From positions 755,380 through 819,379 of the forward strand of contig NZ_SJPX01000003.1 in NCBI RefSeq assembly GCF_007860175.1: a stretch of 64,000 nt of DNA, given 5' to 3'. Below are positions 1 through 7,672 of this stretch, in pieces. The stretch comes from Rubripirellula reticaptiva. Its GTDB lineage: Bacteria; Planctomycetota; Planctomycetia; Pirellulales; Pirellulaceae. Made by a program: the position numbers and the translations under genes. Under the pieces are notes generated by a model. It was not told the origin of the DNA, ran no database searches, and saw only the letters and a list, made by a program, of their open reading frames with translations. Position 1 is the stretch's first letter, and every line of letters starts with the position of its first letter.

Positions 1-1626
1 GCATCTTCGGACGTTTCGCGAACGCGACCGGACCGGTTTGTCGGCATCTTCTATTTCCTGTGGCACGACCGAAACAGTTCGGTGCTTCCCAACGATCTGT
101 CCAAGATTCTGCCGCAGGATCCGGACTTGTTACAGAAACCTAAGTCGCCACTGTGGGGACGTCGAGGTCCATACTACTGGGGACAACCGTTGTATGGTTA
201 CTACGACGCTCGGGATCCCTGGGTGTTGCGGCGGCATGCGAACCTGCTTGTCGACGCCGGTGTGGATACCGTGATTTTCGATGCGACGAATCGGCTGACC
301 TACCCCGACGTTTACCTGAGTCTGTGTGAGGTGTGGTCGCGAATCCAACGGGAAGGCGGGCGGACACCGCGGATTTGCTTCATGGTGAACACAAAAGCGG
401 GCGAGGCGGCGGATGAGATCTATCACGACTTGTACGAACCGGGCCGGTTCAGTGAGCTGTGGTTTCAGTGGCAAGGCAAACCGTTGTTGATTTGTGATCC
501 GGCGAAAGCGAGCGAAGAAGTGAGCCAGTTCTTCACGCTCCGCAAAGCCCATTGGCCGTTCACGATGGAAGACACTCACAACGCGTGGCATTGGGAAGCG
601 ACTTACCCGCAGCCAATCAGCTACGACGATGACCCTGCCACGCCAGAACAGGTCAACGTGTCGGTCGCGCAAAATTTGCACGAGACCACGGGCAAGGTCG
701 TCAACATGAGCGAGGGGACGGCGCGAGGGCGCAGTTTTCACGAAGGAAAGCAGAACATTACCGCGGACTCCGTGAACCACGGGAACAATTTTAACGAGCA
801 ATGGCAACGAGCTATCGAACTGGACCCGCCGTTTGTGATGATCACCGGTTGGAACGAATGGATCGCAGGCAAATTTAGTCGACCGGGCCTGCCGGTTGTC
901 TTCGTCGATCAATTCGATCAGGAATTCAGCCGCGACATCGAACCCGTGCGCGGGTTGCACGGCGACAACTACTACTATCAGATGGTTTCCAACATTCGTC
1001 GGTACAAAGGCGCACCGCCCGTTCCCGCTGTGTCGGGCGTCAAGACAATCAAGCTTGATAGCGGGTATGACCAATGGAACCACGTCGAACCAGACTTCAC
1101 CGATCATGCCTTCGACAACGACCATCGTGATTTCGGTCGCGGTGAGTTGCACTACACAAATACCAGCGGACGCAACGACATCACATTATGCAAAGTCGCT
1201 CGTGATGCGTCGAACGTCTACTTCTATGCCAAGACTCGGAATCCGCTGACGCCCCGCACCGATCCAAACTGGATGTGGTTGCTGATCGACGCTGACCAGG
1301 ACGCAAAGACAGGTTGGGAAGGCTACGATTATGTCATCAACCGCAGCATCGATGGCAATCAAACGTGGCTTGAAAGGAACGTCGGCGGGTGGGCTTGGCA
1401 GCGAGTACAGCAAGTTGAGATCGCGGTCGCAGGCAACGAACTAATGTTGTCGGTTCCGCGTGACCTGTTGAGCTTGACGAACGCCGACTTCCCTCAGTTC
1501 GATTTCAAGTGGTGGGACAACTCGCGGAATCCGGGCGATATCATGGACGCCTATTTGCACGGCGACGTCGCACCAGACGCCCGCTTCAAATTTCGGTACT
1601 CGACTACAACAGGCGATTTGGAATAG
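1..1626 (+). CDS. GH71/GH99-like secreted glycosidase with C-terminal carbohydrate-binding-like domain (5' end outside window)
   Basis: The reading frame is open from base 1, so the N-terminus lies upstream; the first in-window ATG at 82 is internal. The N-terminal half has the (beta/alpha)8 look of GH71/GH99-type proteins: YYWGQPLYGYYDARDPWVLR, then AGVDTVIFDATN, and a late strand ending in TGWNEWIAG that would carry catalytic acids. After about codon 345 comes a beta-rich segment (KVARDASNVYFYAKTRNPL, then LIDADQDAKTGWEGYDYVIN) resembling the CBM9-like domain found on secreted glycosidases. This suggests an exported enzyme acting on a polysaccharide; the substrate cannot be read from the sequence. 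The stop at 1624-1626 is followed by a convergent two-component operon. Recognition is by motif style, so the family call is moderate. Confidence 0.7.
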   Translation, partial: ASSDVSRTRPDRFVGIFYFLWHDRNSSVLPNDLSKILPQDPDLLQKPKSPLWGRRGPYYWGQPLYGYYDARDPWVLRRHANLLVDAGVDTVIFDATNRLTYPDVYLSLCEVWSRIQREGGRTPRICFMVNTKAGEAADEIYHDLYEPGRFSELWFQWQGKPLLICDPAKASEEVSQFFTLRKAHWPFTMEDTHNAWHWEATYPQPISYDDDPATPEQVNVSVAQNLHETTGKVVNMSEGTARGRSFHEGKQNITADSVNHGNNFNEQWQRAIELDPPFVMITGWNEWIAGKFSRPGLPVVFVDQFDQEFSRDIEPVRGLHGDNYYYQMVSNIRRYKGAPPVPAVSGVKTIKLDSGYDQWNHVEPDFTDHAFDNDHRDFGRGELHYTNTSGRNDITLCKVARDASNVYFYAKTRNPLTPRTDPNWMWLLIDADQDAKTGWEGYDYVINRSIDGNQTWLERNVGGWAWQRVQQVEIAVAGNELMLSVPRDLLSLTNADFPQFDFKWWDNSRNPGDIMDAYLHGDVAPDARFKFRYSTTTGDLE

Positions 1627-1853
1627 CTGTCACCGGCCAAGAAGTGGGTGAAGACCTCGCTGAAACTGAAGTGGTCCTACCGCATTAACGGCGGGAGGTG
1701 AGCAATCGATTCCACTTGCTCTGGCGAGAGGCGAGTATCACCGTGTCTCTGATTTTGTTGACGTTCCTGACCGCCACGAATCATTAACTAGACCCATTGG
1801 ATGAGACTCGCGTACGTCGTTCCGTTTAGCCTTTCCAATGTTGGAAAGGTGGA
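1627..1853. other. Convergent intergenic region
   Basis: Non-coding spacer between the converging GH71/99-like gene and the response-regulator operon. Apart from the 20-base palindrome at 1830-1849, I see nothing in it. Confidence 0.5.
1830..1849. terminator. Perfect 9-2-9 inverted repeat between convergent genes
   Basis: CCTTTCCAA and TTGGAAAGG are exact reverse complements separated by TG. The element starts 5 bases past the stop of the minus-strand regulator gene and lies between two converging genes, so it could act as a bidirectional transcript end. Neither strand has a T-tract after it, so a canonical intrinsic terminator is not shown; a protein-binding site is the alternative. Confidence 0.45.
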
Positions 1854-2396
1854 TCAGGCGTTGTTTAGGTAATGATCGACGGCATCGGCGAGTGCATCGA
1901 GTGGGACTGGCTTGCGGAACACTTGATGGGCACCAAGTGAGTGCATTCGCAATTCGAGTCCGTGCTCGTTTAGCCCGGTCATGATCACGACTGGGATTCG
2001 AGATGTGTCGGGGTGTTGGCGAAGCTGCGCAAGAACTTCTTCGCCGGTCGTGTGCGGCATGTGCAAGTCCAACAGAATCATGACGGGGTTGAATTTGAAT
2101 GCGAACTTGTAGCCTTCTTCGCCCTCATGCGCACGGACGACGTCATAGCCTCGCTGCTGGAGTTTCAGTTTCAGTCCGTGCAAGAACTCTGCGTCGTCAT
2201 CAATGCACAAGACCCACGGGCGGTCTACTGGATACTCGGCTAGCCTGTGGGCGCCATGAGTATGCAATTGCTGTTCTTCACACTCGTCCAAGGCGATCAA
2301 CGTAGCGATCGCCGACTCGGGCACCGTCGAGAAATCGGGCGAATCGAACTGGGGAGTGAACTTGTCGGAGTTGTCGTCAATCAGTAATAGGTTCAT
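1854..2396 (-). CDS. Response regulator, single REC domain with N-terminal extension
   Basis: Phosphate-receiver protein of 180 residues. The REC domain occupies about 60-178: acidic cluster D66-D68 (CIDDDAE), phospho-acceptor D110 (ILLDLHMP), conserved T140 (VIMTGLN) and K162 (FRKPV). The first 55 residues are not a recognised domain but begin with MNLLLIDDNSD, which resembles the first strand of another receiver domain and may be a degenerate remnant. No DNA-binding output domain follows, so it probably signals through protein contact. It is the last of three co-directional genes (kinase, CheY-like regulator, this), 17 bases after the preceding stop, and starts with ATG. Confidence 0.88.
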   Translation of the reverse strand: MNLLLIDDNSDKFTPQFDSPDFSTVPESAIATLIALDECEEQQLHTHGAHRLAEYPVDRPWVLCIDDDAEFLHGLKLKLQQRGYDVVRAHEGEEGYKFAFKFNPVMILLDLHMPHTTGEEVLAQLRQHPDTSRIPVVIMTGLNEHGLELRMHSLGAHQVFRKPVPLDALADAVDHYLNNA

Positions 2397-2413
2397 TGTT
2401 TGTCTGCCTTCGC

Positions 2414-2800
2414 TTAGATGTTGGCGGGTGATTGTGATGCGAGGCTGGACGCAATCGCAGATAGCATCGTTTGATTGATGTAGGGCTTGGTCAGAAAGAA
2501 GTGTGCCCCCGATTCTAGTGAAGTGTGTTTGTCGCCCGGACTGGCTGATGCGATCACCACGGGGATATCAGAGGTGCGTGGATCGGCTTTAAGTTTCGCC
2601 AAAGCTTTTAGCCCGTCCATCACTGGCATTCGAACATCCATCAGGATGGCGTCAGGTCGTAGGCTGACGGCTTTGTCGAACGCTTGGGCACCATTTGCTG
2701 CGATCGAAACCTCATAGCCATTGAAAGCGACGCGGAGTTGGGTTCCGTGCAGGATAGCTTCGTCGTCATCCACAACCAGAACATGCTTTTTAGCCGACAC
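2414..2800 (-). CDS. CheY-like single-domain response regulator
   Basis: A 128-residue stand-alone receiver domain: acidic pocket D11-D13 (VVDDDEA), phospho-acceptor D55 (ILMDVRMP), S84 (VVIASAS) and K105 (FLTKPY). The start is GTG at 2798-2800, preceded by a strong AAGGAG ribosome site, and overlaps the last 11 bases of the kinase gene, so the two are very likely translationally coupled. The natural partner is the hybrid kinase immediately upstream. With no output domain it probably shuttles phosphate or binds a target protein. Confidence 0.9.
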   Translation of the reverse strand: MSAKKHVLVVDDDEAILHGTQLRVAFNGYEVSIAANGAQAFDKAVSLRPDAILMDVRMPVMDGLKALAKLKADPRTSDIPVVIASASPGDKHTSLESGAHFFLTKPYINQTMLSAIASSLASQSPANI

Positions 2801-4427
2801 AAGATTCTCCTTGCACGATCACACTTGCATCACCGAACTGCGGCGTTCTCAAACTTGGGATTCTGGGTCCTTGATGTCTTAAATCTAGGCGTTGATGCAT
2901 CATCGACATCGCTTCACGCAGATCAAATGATCCTTCGGAATGGAACCGAATGCATGGCATTGGCCCCTGCGGGCGGTTTCGATTGATTGATTCGATTTCT
3001 GAAGTAACGCGAGCGAGAAACTCCATCGATTCTGCGGGACTTGCTCTTAGGATCAATGTCCATTCAGACGGATTTGGATGCAGCAGCAAGTCAGGAGCGC
3101 GTACCAGGTAATTGAGCAGCAGTTTGATCTCTCGTTCGGTTTCGTCCGTTGCTTTTTCGTCAGCAGCCGAAATTAAAAAGATCGTGATTGGCCCGAACGC
3201 TTCGATAGCAAGAAGGCGTGCGAAGTATCGCTTGGCGACTTCGCCGGCGTCGTCGTAGGGAACGGTGAACGAGAACGTGCTTCCGGCGCCGACTTTACTG
3301 TCAAGTGAAAGGCATCCCAGGTTGAGGTCGACGAGTTCCTTTGCGATATTCAAACCTAGACCAACACCGTCAATGGACTGGTGCAAGCCCGTTTTGACTT
3401 GGCTGAATCGCTCGAAGATCCTCTTTTGCTGATCGGGTTCGATTCCTGGTCCGCAGTCCGTGACGGAAAATCGGCACTCGCGATTGGAATCACAGGTAGA
3501 GACTTCGATGGTGACTTCATCGCCGGTGGCCGAAAACTTGATCGCGTTGACAATCAAGTTGATCAAGGTTCGAGAGATCTTTTCGGCATCGCCGAACATG
3601 GTTTTTTGGGTCGGGTCTGGAATGTACTTTAGTTCGATTCCGCGAAGCGCCGCTCTTTGCCGAAGTCCTGCCAAAATCCGTTCAACGATTTCATTCGAGT
3701 CACAGCGATCTCGCTTGGCGGCCAATAGCCCTGATTCGTGCCGGCTGACGTCAAGCATGTCGTCAACCATATTATTGAGGTCGTCCACACGGTCTTCGAT
3801 GACGCGAAGCATTCGGCATTGTTCCGGCGTGATTGGGCCGACCACTTCATCCGCAATAAGGTTAGCGTATTGCTTTACAACGCAAAGCGGAGTGCGGAAT
3901 TCGTGTGAGACATTGTTAACGAATGATTGGGAAGAGTCGCACAACTTTTTGAGGTGAGCGTTTTTCTCGGCGAGCTCTTGGCCTTGTTGTTGGAGAGCCG
4001 ATTTTTGACTTTGAACCGCTTCAACGAGTCTTTCGATTTCGTTGCGATGGAGTTGGCGTTGGATGCTTTGTTGCACACAGCGGTGAATGATCGGCAAATC
4101 CGCTTTGCACAGATAATTGTCCGCGCCCAGCGAAATCGCTTGAATGTACAAGTCTTCGGCGTCGCTGCCCGAAAGCGCAATGATGGCCGCTGAATGGCAC
4201 TCTTTGCTGAGCCGAGTGATGGCGGACAATCCGAGCGAATCAGGGAGCCCGAGGTCGGTGATGATGACTTGAAATGGTTCGCGAGCGAACTGCTCAAGCC
4301 CTTCATTCAGCGTCATCGCATGGTGAACTTCGTAGTTCCCAGGCGATCGCGTGAGGGAGCGCCGTACGAGCATCGCGTCGCCGGCGTCATCTTCAATCGA
4401 CAGGATTCGAGTTGGTTTGGTATTCAT
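2790..4427 (-). CDS. Cytoplasmic hybrid sensor histidine kinase (REC-HisKA-HATPase plus C-terminal extension)
   Basis: A 545-residue kinase without membrane segments. In order: receiver domain about 5-120 with phospho-acceptor D58 (IITDLGLPD); a coiled-coil linker 128-165 rich in Gln/Glu; HisKA with H175 in VSHEFRTP; HATPase_c about 275-390 with N box N290/N294, G1 DCGPGI (324-329) and G2 GVGLGL (354-359). Residues about 395-545 form an extra domain with no clear motif, possibly a degenerate cyclase-like fold. The start is ATG 4427; an in-frame TTG at 4463 would add 12 residues but is less likely. It overlaps the CheY-like gene by 11 bases. The fusion suggests a kinase whose activity is set by an upstream phosphorelay rather than by a transmembrane signal. 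Confidence 0.9.
   Translation of the reverse strand: MNTKPTRILSIEDDAGDAMLVRRSLTRSPGNYEVHHAMTLNEGLEQFAREPFQVIITDLGLPDSLGLSAITRLSKECHSAAIIALSGSDAEDLYIQAISLGADNYLCKADLPIIHRCVQQSIQRQLHRNEIERLVEAVQSQKSALQQQGQELAEKNAHLKKLCDSSQSFVNNVSHEFRTPLCVVKQYANLIADEVVGPITPEQCRMLRVIEDRVDDLNNMVDDMLDVSRHESGLLAAKRDRCDSNEIVERILAGLRQRAALRGIELKYIPDPTQKTMFGDAEKISRTLINLIVNAIKFSATGDEVTIEVSTCDSNRECRFSVTDCGPGIEPDQQKRIFERFSQVKTGLHQSIDGVGLGLNIAKELVDLNLGCLSLDSKVGAGSTFSFTVPYDDAGEVAKRYFARLLAIEAFGPITIFLISAADEKATDETEREIKLLLNYLVRAPDLLLHPNPSEWTLILRASPAESMEFLARVTSEIESINRNRPQGPMPCIRFHSEGSFDLREAMSMMHQRLDLRHQGPRIPSLRTPQFGDASVIVQGESCVG
2807..2812 (-). promoter_or_regulatory. Ribosome binding site deciding a GTG start
   Basis: The minus strand reads AAGGAG, six bases before the GTG at 2798-2800. 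It lies within the 3' end of the kinase gene and supports the GTG as start of the CheY-like protein. It is one of the few strong Shine-Dalgarno sites in this window. Confidence 0.75.
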
Positions 4428-4848
4428 GGTTTGCCCCAGTTTGAGCGTGAACGCTCGTATCAAATCGCTTGCCCCAGCGCTTGATCATTCTTCGAAACCT
4501 AACCCGCAACTTCGATGGAGTACGGTTGAATACTATTCAAAACTTTGACTTATCCGATTGTTCCGGATCGGCATGTCGTCAATTCGGGTTGTCGGGCATA
4601 CCGGTATAATCAGACGATTCGCTTGGAGCGATCGAAATAGCCGACCGTCGAGAACTGGTGGAAGCGATATTGACGAGCCAATTGCATCAAATCAGCTACT
4701 TACTTCTTTCACTGCTCAAAGCATTGAACACGCACGCACCCTACGTGACGCTTTGCCATTCGCCTATCAACGAAACTTATCGTCGACCTGTTTTGCGAGC
4801 CGGCTACGTTCACTCAGTGCTGATCGCGCTCCCGCTGCGAGTTGATCG
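4428..4848. other. Upstream region of the two-component operon
   Basis: About 420 bases between the kinase start and the 3' end of the enolase-superfamily gene, both on the minus strand. It must carry the kinase promoter. It contains a perfect 15-base palindrome (4526-4540) and a 10-base one, ATACCGGTAT, at 4598-4607. No coding frame here is convincing. Confidence 0.5.
4526..4540. promoter_or_regulatory. Perfect 7-1-7 palindrome upstream of the kinase operon
   Basis: TTGAATA-C-TATTCAA, an exact inverted repeat about 100 bases upstream of the kinase ATG. Length and AT-richness fit a dimeric regulator site, and the minus strand across it contains a -10-like TAGTAT. The binding protein is unknown. 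Confidence 0.4.
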
Positions 4849-5964
4849 TCAACTAGCCGATGCTGGAATTGAGCAAACTGCATCGCCAAGGACATCAAGT
4901 CGGGGTTGGATTCCCAATCCGGGTTCGCTCGATGCTGCCATTCGTCCATCGACTCGCTGTGGTGCGCCGTCCGCGATTGAGGTCGTCACGTAGCTGTTGA
5001 AGTCAGTCGAAGTAAATTGGTACTCCGGCGGAACACCTTGAGCAAGGTGCGCGATTGCTGCGGTCACAATGTCCCCGCCCCAACTGTCTTCCAACGTCAT
5101 TGCGATGCCTAGCGAGACACACAAGTCGCGCGCCTGTTTGGCTCGAGTCAGACCGCCAAACTTACTGATCTTGATGTTCACAACGTCCATGGCTCCGTCC
5201 GCGGCACCCTTTAGGATTGCCGCCATCGAGTCGATCACTTCGTCCAAGACGAACGGCAGTGTCGTGTTGCGCCGGATACTCAGGCATTCTTCGTACGACA
5301 TGCATGGTTGTTCGATGTAGACGTCCACATCCTTGACGGCATTGATCACCCGCATTGCTTCATGCATCAGCCATCCTGTGTTTGCGTCGGCAACCAACTT
5401 GTCGCCGGGTTCTAACACTTTTGCGGCAGCGTGAATCCGAGCAATGTCTTCGTCGGGATTCCCACCGACCTTCAATTGAAACCGTCGGTAGCCTTCGGCG
5501 CGATACTTGGCGACATTTTCCGCCATCTCTTCGGCTGGTCGCTGTGAAATGGCTCGGTACAGTGTTACGTCCGAACTGTAGCGACCGCCCATTAACTCAC
5601 AAACTGGCAGCCCGGTCGTCTTGCCAAGGATGTCCCAACAAGCGATGTCGATTGCCGACTTCACGTACGGATGCCCTTTCAGTTGGCGATCCATTTTGTC
5701 GTTCAATACGAGCAATTGACGCGGATCGTCACCGATCAACGAGGGGGCAAGTTCTTCAATTCCCGTTCGCACGCCTCGAGCATAGGCAGGTAAGTAGACC
5801 GGTCCGAGCGGGCATACTTCGCCGTATCCGGTGACTCCAGCATCCGTCTGAATCTCGACGACCGTCGAGTCAAAAACGCCCACGCTCTTGCCTTCGGACC
5901 AACTGTACTTGCCCTCGTGTAGAGGCAAGTCAACTTGATAGACATTGATACGACTGATCTTCAC
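4849..5964 (-). CDS. Enolase-superfamily (mandelate racemase/muconate lactonizing) enzyme, hydroxyproline dehydratase/epimerase-like
   Basis: 371 residues, the normal length for this family. The N-terminal capping domain includes [16 protein letters not shown] (46-61) and [14 protein letters not shown], a pattern seen in the cis-3-hydroxyproline dehydratase and hydroxyproline-betaine epimerase branch. The barrel carries K165 (FQLKVGG), metal ligands D193 (VADANTGW), E218 (YIEQP) and D241/E242 (VLDEVID), and a second catalytic lysine K265 or K268 (NIKISKFGG). Family chemistry is Mg-dependent alpha-proton abstraction from a carboxylate. The substrate is an inference from the capping-domain pattern, and an acid-sugar dehydratase is the alternative. 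The start is GTG at 5962-5964 with GAGGGA upstream. There is no operon partner; the cytochrome gene on the other side is divergent. Confidence 0.8.
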   Translation of the reverse strand: MKISRINVYQVDLPLHEGKYSWSEGKSVGVFDSTVVEIQTDAGVTGYGEVCPLGPVYLPAYARGVRTGIEELAPSLIGDDPRQLLVLNDKMDRQLKGHPYVKSAIDIACWDILGKTTGLPVCELMGGRYSSDVTLYRAISQRPAEEMAENVAKYRAEGYRRFQLKVGGNPDEDIARIHAAAKVLEPGDKLVADANTGWLMHEAMRVINAVKDVDVYIEQPCMSYEECLSIRRNTTLPFVLDEVIDSMAAILKGAADGAMDVVNIKISKFGGLTRAKQARDLCVSLGIAMTLEDSWGGDIVTAAIAHLAQGVPPEYQFTSTDFNSYVTTSIADGAPQRVDGRMAASSEPGLGIQPRLDVLGDAVCSIPASAS

Positions 5965-6454
5965 GGATGGATTCCCTCGTCAAATTTCGCGAACAAATAC
6001 GATCGAAGCCGAATGGCAGAGTCGTTTGAGCGAATATCTTACGCGACTTGAGCTTCCGCGAGGTGGTACCAAGCACATCTCGCCGTCGCGATTTGCCTCA
6101 AGACGACGAATTGCCACGTTTCGAGATCAGGTGACTGTCGTTTTACAATTTGTGAACGAATCGCCAAGCGTCGGGCTAGTTCGGCGGAGCATCAGCATGC
6201 TTCGGTAAGCTGGTTTGCGGGAGGTTCGTAGAACGCGAGGTCGCGGTGGTTGTGGGGCAACCCTTTTGTCAAATCGACTGGCAACAGGGGGTGAAGTTCG
6301 AGCAAACAGCGTTTGGTGCAAGATAGTTCGAGTATGCTCTAGCAACCGCAATGCCGAATGTCTCTTAGTTTTTCTGCGAACTCTCGTTTCATGCGTGTCA
6401 ACGGCTCGCGTGTTTCGCAACATCCTTTCGTCGTAATCCGGAGAAGCCCTATCC
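5965..6454. other. Divergent intergenic region
   Basis: 490 bases between divergently transcribed genes, so it should hold both promoters. I see a short hairpin GGTTG/CAACC at 6248-6262 followed by TTTT, and an AGCATGCT palindrome near 6195. The open frames crossing it have no start context and are low-complexity shadows. Confidence 0.4.
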
Positions 6455-7672
6455 ATGAGGTCAACTTTACGCGGTCGATGTTCACTGTTGTTGTGTGTTG
6501 TCGGGACGATCACGATGGGATGCAACTCCACCAGTGTTCGTGCGGCGGAAGACGGAAAGTCTTCAATGCAGATGTTGGTCAGCACGCTGAGCAATGTTGA
6601 CGACCCAAGTGTCTTGAACGCATTGTTACGAGGGATGCTTAAAGGATTGGAGGGGCGTCGGGACGTGGTCGCGCCTGGGAACTGGACACCGCTTGTTGCA
6701 AAACTAGATGCCAGTGGCGATGGGCGTACTCGCGAATTAGTGAGCCAGTTGTCGCAGATCTTTGGCGACGAAGCTGCAATCCAGCGAGCTCTGGCGATCG
6801 TCCGAGATGCGAATGCTTCAGTCGAAGATCGGATCCGCGAGTTGACGAGCCTGCTATCTCAGCAAAACCGGGAAGCGTCCGATCTGCTTGAAAGTTTGCT
6901 GGACGTTCCCGCGTTGCAGTTGAGTGCGGTTCGAGGTTATGCGGCAATCGAAAATACTTCGGCGCCGTCGGTGCTGCTGAAACGTTATCCTCATCTATCG
7001 GATGAACTGCGTCGCGCGGTGGTTGAAACGTTGTCTGCCCGCAAACAGTACGCTGACGCATTGCTGGCCAGTATTCAAAATGAAACGATCCGGCGGGAAG
7101 ATATTCCTACCCATGTCGCTCGTTCATTGGAAGCGTTGCTCGGCGAACGGTTCGTCGACGTTTTCGGCGAACTGCCGAAACTTGGGGCTGATCGAGAACA
7201 GCAGATTGCCAAGTGGAAGACACAGATCACGGCCGCCGCGCTGGCGAAAGCCGATGCGTCCCGAGGACGAGCCGTTTTTCAGAAAACATGCGGTGCATGT
7301 CATCTGTTGTATGGTGAAGGCGGAAACATTGGTCCCGATCTCACCGGTTCCAATCGTGCAAACCTGGATTATCTGTTGCTCAACAGCGTTGACCCAAGTT
7401 ACGACGTCCCGGCTGCCTATCGAATGGTCACGATTTTGACCACCGACGGCCGCGTTGTGAATGGCGTTGTTGCCGAGGAAGACGATACACGTGTCGTCTT
7501 AAAAACCGTCGAAAATCCTCGGCTCGCGATTGCAAAGTCGGACGTTGAAAGACGCGTTGTGTCAACAAAGTCAATGATGCCGGACGGACAACTCGATGCA
7601 CTGAAACCGGCTCAGGTGATTGATCTGGTCAAGTATCTGAAAACGACAGAACAAGTGGAGTTGGTGAAATGA
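6455..7672 (+). CDS. PVC-type c-type cytochrome with HEAT-like helical N-domain
   Basis: A secreted 405-residue heme protein. The signal peptide runs to about residue 30 (LLLCVVGTITMGCNS; the MGC is not a good lipobox). Residues 40-260 are alpha-helical and repeat-like. The single heme site is C279-G-A-C282-H283, followed by GGNIGPDLTG, the hallmark of the planctomycete/verrucomicrobial heme-binding domain; a Met in KSMMPDG near the C-terminus is the likely sixth ligand. GGAGAAG precedes the ATG. Its stop overlaps the start of the dehydrogenase (ATGA at 7669-7672), indicating coupled translation and a probable electron-transfer partnership in the periplasm. Confidence 0.9.
   Translation: MRSTLRGRCSLLLCVVGTITMGCNSTSVRAAEDGKSSMQMLVSTLSNVDDPSVLNALLRGMLKGLEGRRDVVAPGNWTPLVAKLDASGDGRTRELVSQLSQIFGDEAAIQRALAIVRDANASVEDRIRELTSLLSQQNREASDLLESLLDVPALQLSAVRGYAAIENTSAPSVLLKRYPHLSDELRRAVVETLSARKQYADALLASIQNETIRREDIPTHVARSLEALLGERFVDVFGELPKLGADREQQIAKWKTQITAAALAKADASRGRAVFQKTCGACHLLYGEGGNIGPDLTGSNRANLDYLLLNSVDPSYDVPAAYRMVTILTTDGRVVNGVVAEEDDTRVVLKTVENPRLAIAKSDVERRVVSTKSMMPDGQLDALKPAQVIDLVKYLKTTEQVELVK

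Noticed and set aside
130-1152. Long minus-strand open frame (340 codons)
   Set aside because: Lies fully opposite the GH71/99-like gene; no start context and no recognisable motif.
4598-4607. ATACCGGTAT palindrome with an overlapping TATAAT
   Set aside because: The TATAAT reads on the plus strand while both neighbours are on the minus strand, and no -35 is visible.
6127-6594. 155-codon minus-strand frame over the cytochrome promoter
   Set aside because: Overlaps the true gene start and its GGAGAAG site; Arg/Thr/Ser-rich shadow composition.
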